Below are positions 45,927-61,487 of a stretch of 64,000 nt of DNA, piece by piece (within the stretch, counting starts at the first letter, position 1; each line of letters starts with the position of its first letter). A program made the translations under genes and the position numbers. Origin of the DNA: Porpolomopsis calyptriformis (lineage: Eukaryota > Basidiomycota > Agaricomycetes > Agaricales > Hygrophoraceae); contig OX621175.1 of assembly GCA_951640195.1 (NCBI GenBank), positions 1,290,470 to 1,354,469 on the forward strand, read 5' to 3'. The notes below the pieces were generated by a model. The model did not search any database. It was given only the letters and a program-made list of their open reading frames with translations, and had not been told where the DNA came from.

Positions 45927-48246
45927 TCACGACTCTATCTTCTCAACCATCCCCATGCCCATGCTCATTCCCATTCCCATGCCGAGCAGCCCCTTGCCGT
46001 CATCCAGCCCCCTAACGCGCCCATCACGCCCCCTCCTGCCTCTCTCTTCTTCTTCCCGCTCCTCGCTCCCCTCGGCACTTCCGACACTAGGGCTCATCCG
46101 GATACTGACGCCGGTACTCGGCCGCCCTTCCCCATCCTCGACTTCCATATCCTCCACGGATCCTTCAGGCATACTGGCGAGCTCAAACATGCCCTTGCCA
46201 AAACCCCCGCTGACGACGCCAACCCCGAATCCCAAACCCATCCCATCCAGACCGAAGCCGCCCACTCCAAATCCTTCTCCAACGACCTCCTCATGCAACA
46301 TCATGCCCATCTCATCATCTCTTTTTCCCAACGATTGCCTATGTTCACCATGGTCCATGTCCGGTCCACCGCCACTGCCATTATCTGGGGAATCTGATGG
46401 AGGAGGAGTCTGAGTTTGGACATGGCCGTTTGTGGACGAAGCCGATAATGGCTTATCAGAAGCAGGCACGGAGACAGATGCCGGTGATGATCGGTATGCT
46501 GACAGCTGTTGTTCAAGTTCACGGTTCCGCGTGGCCTGCGCGGTGACGATTTGTTGTAGATACCTAAAATGTGAGGGATGAGAGGGGGGGACAAAGAAAA
46601 AGGAACAAGACAAGGCAGTACCTTATGTATTCAACACTCTTGCGAAGGATCATACCTTTGTTGGCTTTGACCACGCCACCTTCGCCGGATTCATTATCTT
46701 CCTTTTTTGTTTCAATCGCGCCGGTGAGGAGGGGATCATCAGAGCCATTTGCGGGAGCTGATGCTAAAGGAAAGAGGCGGGCTGAAAACGGCAAGGGAGG
46801 ATGCCGAAGAAAAATCACGCACGGCAAGTGGGATCTAGCATACACTCTGGAATGAGTGTGGCTAGTTCGCTAATCTTCTCGTTGATATTATCGCGACGTC
46901 TCCTTTCGACGGCATTATGGCTCTCCCTCCTTCTCCTCCTCTTTTCGTTGGCTAGAAGGGCCTGTTTGTCACCGACGGTGGTTCCAGTAGGTGCCGTAGC
47001 CATTCCGTTTCCTGCGGAGATCGAAAGAAGAAGTAAAATCACGTGAAACGGGGGGAGGAGGAGGAGGAGGAATGAACGCACCAGTGACTGAACCCTGAGG
47101 GGTCGGGCCGGAATTGGAACGTGAGTGGGAGAGAGCTAAATGGTGTTTAGAAAGGGAAAGCGGAGAGTGGAAGGGGACGGACCGAAAGGAGTGAATCCTG
47201 GGTGGGAGAGGGAATGAGAGTGATGGGAGTGAGTGAGGGATTCGGGGGTGGGAAGTGAATATTCAGAGCTGTCAATTTGTGAGAAAAATTGAAAGGAGAA
47301 GGGGGGGATGAACGCACGAATGGGTGCTATGAGAGGGAATGTACCAGGCGTTGTTGCTGCCGCTCAGGCTGTGCAAGGAGAGTGGAGAGACGGGTTGGGG
47401 GTGACCGTTGATGGTGGTGGTGCTGCCATTGGTGCGATGGGACGAGGGGATGACGATGGCTTGGGGACGGGCCGGCGGGTGTGGGGGGGGACTTGTGCTT
47501 GAGACGGAATTGTTTCTGCGAGTGCGGGTGGTGCGGGTTGGACCGACTGTGGGTGGGACGCTTGGGGCGCGAGATTGGGAGCGGGAACGAGAGCCGATGG
47601 GGGAGGGGGTTTTGTTGCGGAAGTGAGTGGGGAAGCTGGAGGGGGGTGGTGGTGGGGGCGGGGGGGGCTGGTCGGGGTGGTGATCGTAGCGGATGGCGGA
47701 GTTGATGGCGGAGAAGTGGTGGGCGGCGGCAGCGGCTGAGGTGAAATCGTGGAGGGAATGGGCGGGGTGGTGGGAGTGCAAATGGGATTGGGAGGACTGG
47801 GGCTGGGACAAAGGAAGATCGGGGGGACGATGGGAGGAAGCGGGGACGGGGAAGTGGGGGGGGAAGGCTGAAGAGGAGGAGGGAGAGTGAGGGTTGTGGT
47901 GATTCTGGATGTCGAACAAGTTGTGGGAGGAACGGTAGGCGTCGTCGAATGTGTTTTGGGATGCAGAAGGGGGTGAATGAGTTGACCTCTCGTGTGAGGT
48001 GGTTGTGGTAGACTGGGGGTTGGCGATGAGAGAGGCTAGCTCATCGGTAAAGTCGATGTTCTCTGGCTGTTGGTTTGGAAACTTGCGGAAGGCATCTGGG
48101 AGAAAATTGTGGGTGATGAAGAGGTTGTTCGAGTCGAAGTTGTTCGGAGGGGGAGTGGTATTGGAAGGGGATGGGGAGGGGAGATGAAAGCCTTCCTGTC
48201 TGATCTGTGGCTTGTACGGTTGTTGAGACTGGAAGAAGGTAGACAT
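45927..48246 (-). CDS. bHLH transcription factor
   Basis: Six exons: 47345-48246, 47183-47268, 47082-47135, 46823-47011, 46622-46763 and 45927-46563, total 2,010 bp and 669 aa; introns of 47-76 bp, all GT-AG. The first 300 residues are Ser/Pro/His-rich with a run of nine prolines. The basic region and helix 1 (ESHNAVERRRRDNINEKISEL) lie across exon 4, and helix 2 (KGMILRKSVEYIRYLQQ) spans exons 5 and 6. The ExxRR pattern (HNAVERRRR) predicts E-box CANNTG binding, most like the USF/MITF/RTG3 class. The C-terminus is Gly/Met-rich (LLGMGMGMSMGMGM). Its promoter must fit in 179 bp before the next gene's stop codon. Confidence 0.9.
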
Positions 48247-48425
48247 TTGGATGATGATGAAAGTGGAATTGTTGTCGATTTTAAGTAAAAAATTTTAAAT
48301 TTTAAATAATTAATATTAAAACTGTTCGGGGGTCTTTATAAATGGCTCTCCCGTTAATCCGTACTAAATATCAACTCTAATTTCTTATAAAATATACTAT
48401 ATAAAATTCCGTAATCTCTCCGTAT

Positions 48426-49898
48426 CTAGCACTCCCATCCTTTCTCTCTCATCAACCACAAAAACACTCCGAATTCACTTGACACTGCCTCCGATCCGAT
48501 CCCTGCCTCCATCGCAGCAACCCACCCTGCCATCTCTTCTTCCTTTCCATACCCTTCCTGAAACGCGACATACACCGATCTACCCTCCACCCACAACGCG
48601 TGTCCTTCCGTCCCCGACTCTCCCACACCGACCACACACCGCCCGACCGCCCTCCGCCGCCCCTCGTCCCACAACACACCCGGCTTCTCCAGCACACGCT
48701 CCAGCCGCGCAACCTCGCCGGGAGAGGGCACCGCCACACCACCCGACCGTCGGTACCCGTCCCACGCGATCCCCGTCCGCTGCCAGTTCAGCGAGCGGAG
48801 CACCACGCACCGCACCCCCACATAATTCGCCACCAGATGCATCCCGAGCAACGCGAACAGCACCGTGTACGTCCGCCACCAGCTCGTCAAGTACGGTATC
48901 ATCACCGTGCCAACCTCGAACAATTTAAATTTCATCCCGTTAAAATCAATCGGCTCACTCACTAGCATCCCCAATAGACTGATCACCGTCTCTCGGCTCG
49001 AGTCCTTCGCATTCAGCTCCCCAAGATCGCCTCTCGACGGCGAACAGAAATGCGCAGCCAACGCCGCTTTCGACCCCCCCGCCGCGATCCCACACAGCGA
49101 CCGGAGCCCGCCGCTCAAGCAGAGCACACCCACCCTCGCCGACGGCAACCCGAGCGAGTTCAGCACCGGCGAGAGCGCGTCCAGCGTGATCGCAGCGTCG
49201 TTTAGCATGTCCCCAACGAACCGGTACATTTTCGCCTCCGCAAACAGCGATTTGCCCAAATAGTACCCTCCTATGATCGCTGCAGACCGATCGTCAACCA
49301 GGCCAGCCGTGACAACCACCATCACATACTCGTCAGACGGCTGCATGCGTCTTGAAGGATCGTCACCAGCAACGCATTCGTAGCAGACGCTGAAGCGTCC
49401 CCGACGCCTGCCCCTAAATAGATGCTTAATGTAGGTAATAGACACCCCAAATGCCGCACCTTCCAGTATCGCCCTCGATGCGATCAATCCAGCCACGGAG
49501 CTGCAGAACGCCTGTAAACAGTTGTACACCTGGTATCTTTTACCCGGACCGTCAATGGACACCCGATGGGGGCAATAGTTAACGGGAAACGGACTGCGTA
49601 TAATCTTTCAAACAGAGACGTAAATATATAAATGAAACTATTCACTCGGTGGATCATTCCCCGTACCAGATGTAACGCTTTGCGGGTACCCATCCGGAAG
49701 GAATAGTTTACTCAAGGCTTGTGAAACTGAGACGCTTTGCTTTAATCCGAGTCTTTTGAATCTCCCTCCTTTCGGCCACCTCGGCTGGGCTTGGAGTTTG
49801 GCCTTCGGATTTTCACTTGCGTCCACCGAGCTCCCAGAACTCTCCGCGACTTGAACTGGTTTTGATCTTTTGAATCGGGACTGCACCGTAGATGTCAT
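48426..49898 (-). CDS. RUS (DUF647) family protein with a 10-nt microexon
   Basis: Predicted 413 aa. Exons 49667-49898, 49595-49604 (10 nt), 49460-49536, 49330-49407 and 48426-49270 sum to 1,242 bp; every junction is GT-AG and keeps phase. The joined product restores family motifs: LFLPDGYPQSVTS then DYTQYQVYNCLQAF; SRAILEGVGDASASATNALL; AKMYRFVGDMLNDAAITLDALSP; LSGGLRSLCGIAAGGSKAALAAHF; and NAKDSSRETVISLLGML. RUS1-type proteins of plants act in UV-B/vitamin B6-linked signalling. The fungal role is unknown. Hydrophobic helices in the middle suggest membrane association. It is read in the same direction as the bHLH gene 179 bp downstream. Confidence 0.9.
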
Positions 49899-51296
49899 CG
49901 TCGTCGTCGTCGTCGTGATGGATCAGCGTCACGGGATCGATGTCGATCGCAATGTCCTCATTAAACCTCTCATGTTCATTTCAGGACCGTCTGAGTACCA
50001 GAAGAATGCATTTTTACTCTCGTGCTCAAGCGGGGTCACGCGAGACTCCAATCGCCACCAGGAAGAAGCGATCGAAAACTCTCGCTTGGCAAAGTCGCCC
50101 CCATCCTCTCTCGCTTTGCATTTTTGCACTCTCTCGGAGCATTGGACATTTCTCCGAGAGATGTTTTGACAAGCCTGCCGCCGCCGCCGTGCCCAAAAAA
50201 AAAAGTACATAACTACCACACCGCCTTCCGTCCCCCCCAGAACCCGTTCTTGGTAGTTTTCGGGAAACCCGTGTGTGTGTGTGGTTTCGTCCAGGTTCGC
50301 GCGCCCTAAACCTAAATGATTCTGATGACTCGCATACAAAGCAGGTGATTATCCACCAGTTAGGTTACCCCCGACTCGCGGGGGGTGGGGTCGCCTCTAT
50401 AAGGGCCATTACGCTCAATCGCGGGTAATCTTGATGGCGAGGACATCGTAGACGCCGCTTCCATCTCATATCGCCCCCCCCCCCCCCCCCGGCATTTTCC
50501 TTCCTCAGGTTGGCATCTAGATTTTTGGGGGTATCCACTCAGAATCGTATGATTATCCCTCCCGACGAAGAACCAGTCAAACAGAAGGAGGGGTGGTCAC
50601 ACGGGCAACAGTTAGCTAACAATCATTCTTTCCTTTTGCTTCGCACACTCAGTCCGTATTTATTCATCTCTCCTTGGATGCTTGTGGTTGACACTGACGT
50701 TTTGGACAGGTTTTCCACTTGTGAAACCAGCCGCGTTTTCCGGGGGAAATTGCATTCAATGGAGTGTTCGGGGCATTCCTCGCCAAGGAATATACTCCTT
50801 CCCTTCATCAGCTGACCCACCTAAGACTTATACATCAATCGACATCTGTGAGCGCTATTGGAGAATTTGCCGCGTACTTTTGCGGCCTCTTTTGAACTTC
50901 GAGAACGGCCAACCCAGATGGCAGATGGCAGAAAGGAACTTCGTGGAGCCCTCCACCTTCTTCAAATCCAGAAAAAAAAAATGTGAATATACCCTTTCCG
51001 TATCTCCAAGAAGACATCATCTCCCAGTTCCGTCCGTATTCGGTACACCTCGATTTTGGAGCTGCGGAAAAAAAACAAAAAGAAGCCCCTCGCTCACAGT
51101 CACAGCCATCATCCTGAGCGGGACCGACGGCCAAGCGAAGAGGTCCGGCAACAAACCCGTTGGGGGGAGAGGGGTCGCTTTGCGTCATGAATTCTCGCCT
51201 CTCGTTCGACCTGACCTCCTGACCACCGAAGACCCGGTCCGGAGGGACTTGACTCGACTGTACTCTTCGAAGACTCCCGTGGATTGTCTCCCTTCT
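49899..51296. other. Intergenic; homopolymer C run
   Basis: No supported gene. A run of about 18 C at 50473-50490 and A-runs near 50200, 50970 and 51066 are likely to be unstable in sequencing. A plus-strand frame at 50682-51311 lacks any domain and has the composition of a shadow frame. Confidence 0.5.
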
Positions 51297-52153
51297 TTAC
51301 ATGGCGAATAAAGACGTTGTCAAGGTCCATTTCTTCTTTTGACTTCCTTTTCGCGTTTCATCAAGGCATCCTAGACCGACCGCCAATGTCCTGTTCGCAT
51401 CTTCATGCGTGGCAATAACTTTTCGATAACCCTCCTTGGTCACATGCAAGCCCGCGGGTAGGTAACGAAGAGGGAGGTGTACTTCACGCGGCAGCTGGAG
51501 CCTGAATGCAGGACGAGCAGGTTCAAACTGTACGTCCCCACAAATCTTCAACGGCACGGTCGTTGGCTGCAGCTCATATGACAAGTGTTCCGACAAAGGC
51601 ACTCATCATTCGTTTGGTTGGTGAACTGTTATTCATGAGGGACGCGAACTAGGTCCACCGTTCTAACCGACCGAGATCTTTCTTCAGACTCGGGTGCTAG
51701 ACGGAAGACGCCACCACAGCACCAGACTGGATCACTTCTTGCATCGATGACCATCTTATTTTTCCAACCCTTCACCTCCCCCCTATTCCCATAGCCCTCG
51801 CTCAGGTCAGCCTTTCTCGTGCCAACAGATGTTAGACGCGCTTTAAATCTTGATCGGACCACCACTCGTCTATCTCGATTGGCATCAACCAAAATATCTC
51901 ACCCCCAGGACGATCTCTCGTCTGCACCAACTCTGTTTAGGTGGCCGGTCTCCTCCCAATCACGTTTCGGGTCCTCCATTGTTTCCTGTGAAAGCTCATG
52001 GGACGCTGGAGCTTCCTCTACCGTACCTACTTTAACAATCCGCACCTCGTTTCCCCCGAATACGGAAAACCTCACATCTTCGATTAAAAGTACGTATCTA
52101 AATCCGCCCGAGCTGTGCCAAATTTCGTGATGTATTGAACCCGGAGCCATAAT
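51297..52153 (-). CDS. Possible hypothetical gene (three minus-strand frames)
   Basis: Three consecutive minus-strand frames (52153-51899, 51892-51629 and 51602-51297) have balanced, protein-like composition. They begin MAPGSIHHEIWHSSGGFRYV and are separated by plausible short introns: a donor gtgaga follows SSWG near 51900. I could not fix the splice junctions. No domain is recognised. It might be a small gene upstream of nothing obvious, or a decayed one. Confidence 0.3.
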
Positions 52154-52328
52154 ATACCATATAAATAACCTATAACCGAACAATCAAAAGTACAAGCATA
52201 AGCAACAACGCAAGGCACCAATGGGTTCTGACATCAGACCCTACTACCAAAATACAGTCAGGACAGACATAAGGAAAGGATATATTTGGGTCGCCGTTTC
52301 TTGGCCTTGACCCCACTTGTCTGTAAAA

Positions 52329-54978
52329 TCAAGACAGGTTAAGGGCTCCGACATTCGGCTGATCATCAGCTCTCCGCGGATCGACCAATTCGTATATCGG
52401 AAGACCGAGGTGGCGGGCAACTTCATCGCTGTCAGGGTCGAACCCACAAGCCGCATGAAATTGTTGAAGTGCTTCGTAGTGGTAAGCTTTGTACCTCTCG
52501 CAGCGCACTCCCGCTGTGATGACCGGGGTATCGAGGCAGGAGTACGGTGTTTCAGCTTGTGGTTCAACTCCACTGGGATCATCCGACCAGTAGAATTTGG
52601 GGAAATGGATGTAAGTTTTGTCATCCACAAATGCTTGACGAAGAAAGAGGTACACTTGGGGGGTTGGCGAACCCTCCAACACAGTACTCTTGGCGGCATC
52701 AGACTTGGGAGATCCTATAAACGTTTCATCCAGCGTGTAAGAATTAACCATGTTCCTTTTCGCAAAGTCGGTTGTCGTCTCCATGAAGAATGTGATACCG
52801 AAGCCTGAAACCCTCCGTGAGGTGGATTTCATAACGATAGAATTGCAACATTACGGACCCACAGTGAGATCCTCTGCAAGGGACAACAAATTATACCTCT
52901 TCATCAAGTAGTTCGCCTGCCCAAGCCACGCATCTGCCAGGATAGACGTAGGGCTCTGAGCACGCACATCCAGCGAGGCAATCGCAATTCCATGTTGAAT
53001 ACCCCAATATCGAGGGATAGTAAATCTGTAATGTAGTGTCAGAACAACGTTGAGTCCATAGCCCGAGAACCAACCGAATTAAGTCATGCGATACTTGAAA
53101 GCTTTCCCAGGGATAGTGATCTGGTGGGCCGAATAATGTATGAACATGCCCTTCAGTAATTGAATAAATGCAGCGAGGTAGTTGAAAGAGGGGAGAATCT
53201 GCATTTCCAAGCCTGACGCTGCAGATGCCAGACTGAAATGCAAGACTTTCCTCATCATCAACAACATATAATTCGGTACGGCCCAAGTCCCCAATCATAT
53301 CATGGAATGTAGTGAGAAGTTCAGAAATACCACGTCTCGAGACTTGAGGCTCAATGGTTGTGTAGGCTATATCGTGGTGATGAGGACCAATCAAGTCATG
53401 CAAGAGTTCAGGTGGGTAGGTTCGCCACAGACTCAGAGATGGTGTCTCTTTAATCCCATATATCGGAGTATCATCCAACACACTGGGCTATTAACGATTA
53501 GCAACAGAAAGTACGAAAAGAGTACGAAGAAAAAATCACAATGTGTGTGATGCAGATCCGGCCCTCAGAGGTGATCATCAAAGGGACACCAAATGGATCA
53601 ATAAATCCTATACCCTGAAAACTGAATCAATTGTTGTAAAGTATCAGAATGGCTTGGTAGAGTCGCTCACAGGAAGGCAACGAGACAGATAGACGACAGC
53701 ATCCTGTTCGACTCTTGTCAAGGAAATGGGCATTTATCTCGACCTTGCTTAGCGGCATACCTGGAGCTCTGTCCACTGAATGAAGGTCTTTGGTCAAAGG
53801 CGCTCTCATTGGGACAAGATAGCAGCTCACCCAGCGATTCTCGTATTTGACACAGGTCATTGCCGGTGCAGAGCCCATATAGTCATCAACTGTCCGAAGG
53901 TCTGAAAATTTGGGAGTTTTGAGGATGCAATCAAGGAACAAGCTATCTGAAAGCATACCACCATGGAATATCAGGGCGGGACACATGGAGTCTGAATCTG
54001 AAAATCCAAATAATTGAGCAACACCCAGACGGCCAGAGGTTGGTCTTCCTTTAGATGAACGCAACCCAGACAACTGTCCTCCGCGCCGAATGTCTGCGAA
54101 AAACCTTAGCTCCCTGCAGAAGTTCTGCGCAGCATGAGAGGGGGGTGTCAACAGAGAAAAGCACAAAATCACCTTGCGTGCTTCTGGACCCTCGAAGACT
54201 CGTACATATTTTGGGTTTGTCTCGAAGCCGATTCGGGCAGAATAATCAGTGAAGCCATTTGTGTAAACCCGGGCGACTTCGTTCTTCTTTCCAGAAACCC
54301 GACGGAGAACCCACTTATCAAGCCTTGCAACCTCTCGAATGAGCTCTAGATCTCCATATTTGAAAGGACGGAACTGGCAGTTGTGATCAGGAATATGCAA
54401 TACGAACACGGCCTAAGCTTGCTCACATCTTGACGAAATGCCGATAAATCATCTCTTGGCACCGTTAAAGCCGGAGAAACTACAGTCATGACCTCCGCCT
54501 GCAGTGATTGTACGTCTTCACGCAAGGCCATCACATTGGCATTGACCATTGATACTTCGAATCGAGTATCAACTGCCGTAATGGACTGTACATGATGGGT
54601 TTCACCTTTCCAAATCACGCTGAGTGAAGCAAGATCGCCTACTTCAAAATTTCTTCTGAGATCATCAACCTGGACCTCGAACCTCTTGATGACATCACTG
54701 ATGTGGTCCACTTTGAAGTACTGCTTGAGACGATTTTTATTCTTTCGTTTCACCTTGTTCAGCTCTTCCAAGATACCACCGAGACAGCTGGAGTGACAAA
54801 TTAGAATGGGTGAGGGTCCCACACAACATGATGATACACACGAAACGAACTCAAGGCACATGGCCTTGTATCCCGATGCAGCAGTATTTCCGCGAGTGAT
54901 AACATCATCGTGGATGATGATAATAATGTCAACCAGCCTTTGAGCTAAGAGTTGGATATCGTCTCTGTTCTTTTCCAT
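52329..54978 (-). CDS. Large agaricomycete protein with MLKL-like helical N-terminus
   Basis: Exons resolved: 54842-54978, 54427-54787, 54173-54373, 54124 to about 53700 (3' junction uncertain), 53540-53614, and 53487 downward. A 49-bp intron after HDLIR (gttggt...ttacag) switches frame to FTIPRYWGIQHGIAIASLDV and ILADAWLGQANYLMKRYN. The last exon ends at 52329 with FYWSDDPSG and FHAACGFDPDSDEVARHLGL. Residues 1-150 are amphipathic helices with a basic segment (ELNKVKRKNKNRLKQYF) followed by IKRFEVQVDDLRRNFEV, reminiscent of the four-helix N-terminal (MLKL/HeLo-like) domains seen in fungal signalling proteins. The middle GIGFIDPFGVPLMI and the C-terminal segments belong to a family common in Agaricomycetes; function unknown. 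Confidence 0.7.
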
Positions 54979-55259
54979 TTTCTGTGAGACATCAATTAGC
55001 CAAGCTTCTGGATGTGAACGGAAGCCAGATCACCTGTAGCCTTTCCAACAATAATACGACATTCTTGGCGGTTTGGCCGACGAATGGGAAAGGACTAAGC
55101 GCGCTTACAGCGGAGACGCCTCTCACGCAAGTAATGAGTGGGTCTAGCCAGTTTGAAGACGAAGATGGCAAAGATCTCGAATCTGATAGGATGCCTAGAG
55201 CTGGACGATAAGTATTCAACATGAGGGGAGACTAAGAGTCATAATCAAGAGGACGAGAT

Positions 55260-58636
<3,377 letters not shown>

Positions 58637-59107
58637 TTTATTGGCCGAGAAGCGTCATGCTGTTCGGTCAATACGTCTGATAAGGAGACCTTGCATGTCA
58701 GACATAACCTGGATGATTGGCGTGTTTCGTGGGCACGATCGCGGGATCGAGTTTTTGCTAGATGGAATGAAAATGTTGGGGCCGTGTCTTCCCTTTTCAG
58801 CCCAGTCACACGAGGCGCTGCAACTACGATGGGACGAGGAAGCTGAAGACGTAGTGTTAAGTTCTATTGGTAAGGCTGTTGTGGAGATAGTGTCGGTGGG
58901 ATGTACTCTATCATGTTTCGGGCCTGCTTGACCCTCATGTTGGATGGATTCTTGGTCTGCGAGGGGATTCAATTGTTGGTGAACCAGACACGACGAAATA
59001 GAATTGTCCATAACCTTCTACGTAACTGTTTCCCTATACATTTCTTGTCCCTAAACCGTGATCCTCAAGAAGGCTCCCTAGATAAAAACTTGGATATAAA
59101 AGTAATA
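58637..59107. other. Convergent intergenic region
   Basis: 3' ends of the RecQ and membrane-protein genes face each other. No further gene is seen; the frame at 58641-58931 is unsupported. Confidence 0.5.
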
Positions 59108-61088
59108 TTAAGCATAGTAATGCCCCATCGTCGGCGCGCGCGTCCCTTCCCACTTGTTCTCGTATTCACCTAAATTTCCATACGTTGTCATCTGCAGGTG
59201 ATTGTTCTTCGCCTCCAGCTGGAACCTGACATCTTCGTACACTTCCCCAGGGTCAACCTCACGACGCCCTCGCAATATCCCTCTCACCTTCTGCCAAATT
59301 GGCAATCCAGGAAGCCGACCGACTGACGTCCCATGGAAAAGGCGTGATCGAGGGCTGCTTAGCGACAAAAGCGTCATCGAAAGGGGATTCGTCGGATCAA
59401 GTGGCATGATTGGGAACTTCCATAAGAGAACGGCGCTCGCCAATGCCATCAGGCCATTCGCGCCGAAAACCAAAATCCAAACCTTCTGCCAGCCCACCAA
59501 TCCAAGACCAATTTGAAAACTCGGCGCAGTATAAGACGTGAATGTGGGAAAATCGACATAATGTGGTGCAGAATCAGAATTCCGAGCCGATTGAGCGTCA
59601 ATAGAGAGAGCGTCAATAATCTTGGCGCCGCCAACCGCATAGCCGTATGAGACGGCATCCTGCAGTTGGACTGATATTGTTGGAGAGTTCAGAGGTGTCG
59701 ACTGAATCAATCGACGCAACCCAATGGAACCAGTGCGGCCTATCTGTTGAATCCAAGATGTGTTCGTGAACGCCTGTATCCCAAGCACCCCGTTCTGAGT
59801 CATAGGTGCAGATTTATCCACCTGGTAAACATAATATATGTCTCGAGAAAAGCGGGCGTATGCATAAACCTCCGAAAGAGTGGTAGAACATTCGATAGCG
59901 TCCTCTAACGTGCCAGTGGATGGATTGGTCTTGATAATGCCTGTGACGATGGATAAATCATTGACGCAAGAGTACGCATCATAGACCACATCTACCGTGG
60001 CATCATAAACCCTAGCTTGTGGACCGCAAGTCGGGGAAATGACGGTAAACATGTTATAGTTGGTTCCGACGGTCTGATTCTGAAAATCCGGGAGTGTCGC
60101 ACTTCCCGTGCATGTGGTGCTAGCCTTGACACCTGCTGCATAGAAGTCCACAGTGATTTGGTCATAAACGGGAGTTAAGAGGCGCGCGCTTGGATTTTGG
60201 TCTGAAATGGCTTGGTCTCGGGTATAGAGCTGAGTCTGAGCACCGACCACCAGGCCATCGATCACATCTGTCCGACGACCGTCGATATACTGCAGAGTAC
60301 TTTGATCGGCAGTGTAGGCGGTGATCGCAGCTATCACGACGAGGTTTGATTCGTAATCATTGAAAAGGGTTCCCACAGTTGTGAACTGATTGAAGAGTCC
60401 ATCTGTTATAAGTTGATTGACGATGTCCGGGTTATCACTGATGCTGGCTGAAACAACATCCGCTGGATATGAGATGTCCACAGGATGAAGGCCGAATGCT
60501 GCAGTGAATGCAGCGGCATACAAGGTGAATGATACGAAAAGAAGGAGAGAGATGACAAAAGACCAAGATGCCTGGAGGTGAATCGAACCCTTGGCCCAGT
60601 GAATCGCGCGGTCATAGTATCGATAGGTGATATTACGTCTGGATAAACGTTTGACCAGATATCCAGCACCCAGATTCGTCCACGCAAGCAAGTTCATTGT
60701 CTTGAAAACGCTTCCGGTCGCGGTTATGAGAGTGTTGTAAAGAGCAGTGGGAATACGGAATGGTTGGGGGGGTAAGATAAACGGCTTACGCGTAAGCACG
60801 CCCGCGAAAACAATGATAGCGATTTGACACAGAAGGGATATCATGGCAAATGTAATCCATCCGGTCCGGGGTAACCATCCTTGGACCACCGGGTACGCCT
60901 CTTTGTCTGGGGCATCAGCTTCATCAAGCGAAGAAGGCGTATGTTCCGCCTTGGACTCGACGGGCTCCGACGGACTTTGAAAAAAACATAAGTCAAGTGG
61001 AACCAAAAGCATAAATGGCTTACTAGCTGTGTTGTGCATATGGAAGTGCAGGAGGGAACTCTTCCGTTGCAACACCTTGAACACTCAT
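59108..61088 (-). CDS. Multi-pass membrane protein, agaricomycete family (copy 1, intact)
   Basis: Predicted 643 aa from exons 61024-61088 and 59108-60974 with a 49-bp intron. The N-terminus MSVQGVATEEFPPALPYAQHS is cytosolic-like. Hydrophobic helices: about residues 65-88 (WITFAMISLLCQIAIIVFAG), 105-130, 175-200 (WSFVISLLLFVSFTLYAAAF), and near 525-550 (VWILVFGANGLMALASAVLL). Between the third and fourth lies a loop of some 320 residues with several Cys and NxT/S sites, probably extracellular or luminal. The C-terminal tail is basic. I recognise no named domain; the layout recurs in mushroom genomes. It is a tandem paralogue of the next gene. Confidence 0.8.
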
Positions 61089-61487
61089 TGCTGAAGAGGA
61101 TGCGGAGGCAGCACCAGCTGCATGTTGTCGTATTTATGCGTCGAGGTTCCGAATAATGCACTTTGGACCTATCACCGCTGACATGTCGCTGTTTATTTAT
61201 AAAACGGTGACATGATAAATGATAGATACATTCACTTGCCTAGTTAGGTACATCTTGTACCTAACTAGAATCGAACTCCGCCACCAAGGCACAACCGATC
61301 AATACATATCACGACACACTGACCATGCATTTCCTTCATTTTCACCCACCCTCCCCTCATAGCCTCTTCACCAACAGTGATGCATCGTTCATAACTTTTA
61401 TGAGTTTCCCAACAAATATTATACATTTCTTGTCTGTAAACCAAGAAGGCTTCCTGCGTAGATGAAAACATACCCATAAAAGAAATA
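61089..61487. other. Promoter of copy 1 / 3' end of copy 2
   Basis: Holds a perfect 12-bp inverted repeat ctagttaggtac at 61240-61251 and 61257-61268 with a 5-nt loop, about 150 bp upstream of the start codon. The equivalent place upstream of copy 2 keeps only the first half. A TATA-like tttataaaacgg precedes it. Confidence 0.5.

Noticed and set aside
45955..46413. Long plus-strand frames (152-190 codons) at 45.8-46.4 kb
   Set aside because: Shadows of the minus-strand bHLH exon 6; Pro/Ser-rich composition mirrors its Gly/Glu codons.
50682..51311. 209-codon plus-strand open frame
   Set aside because: No domain, Arg/Ser/Pro-rich composition, no intron structure, and it crosses poly-A runs.
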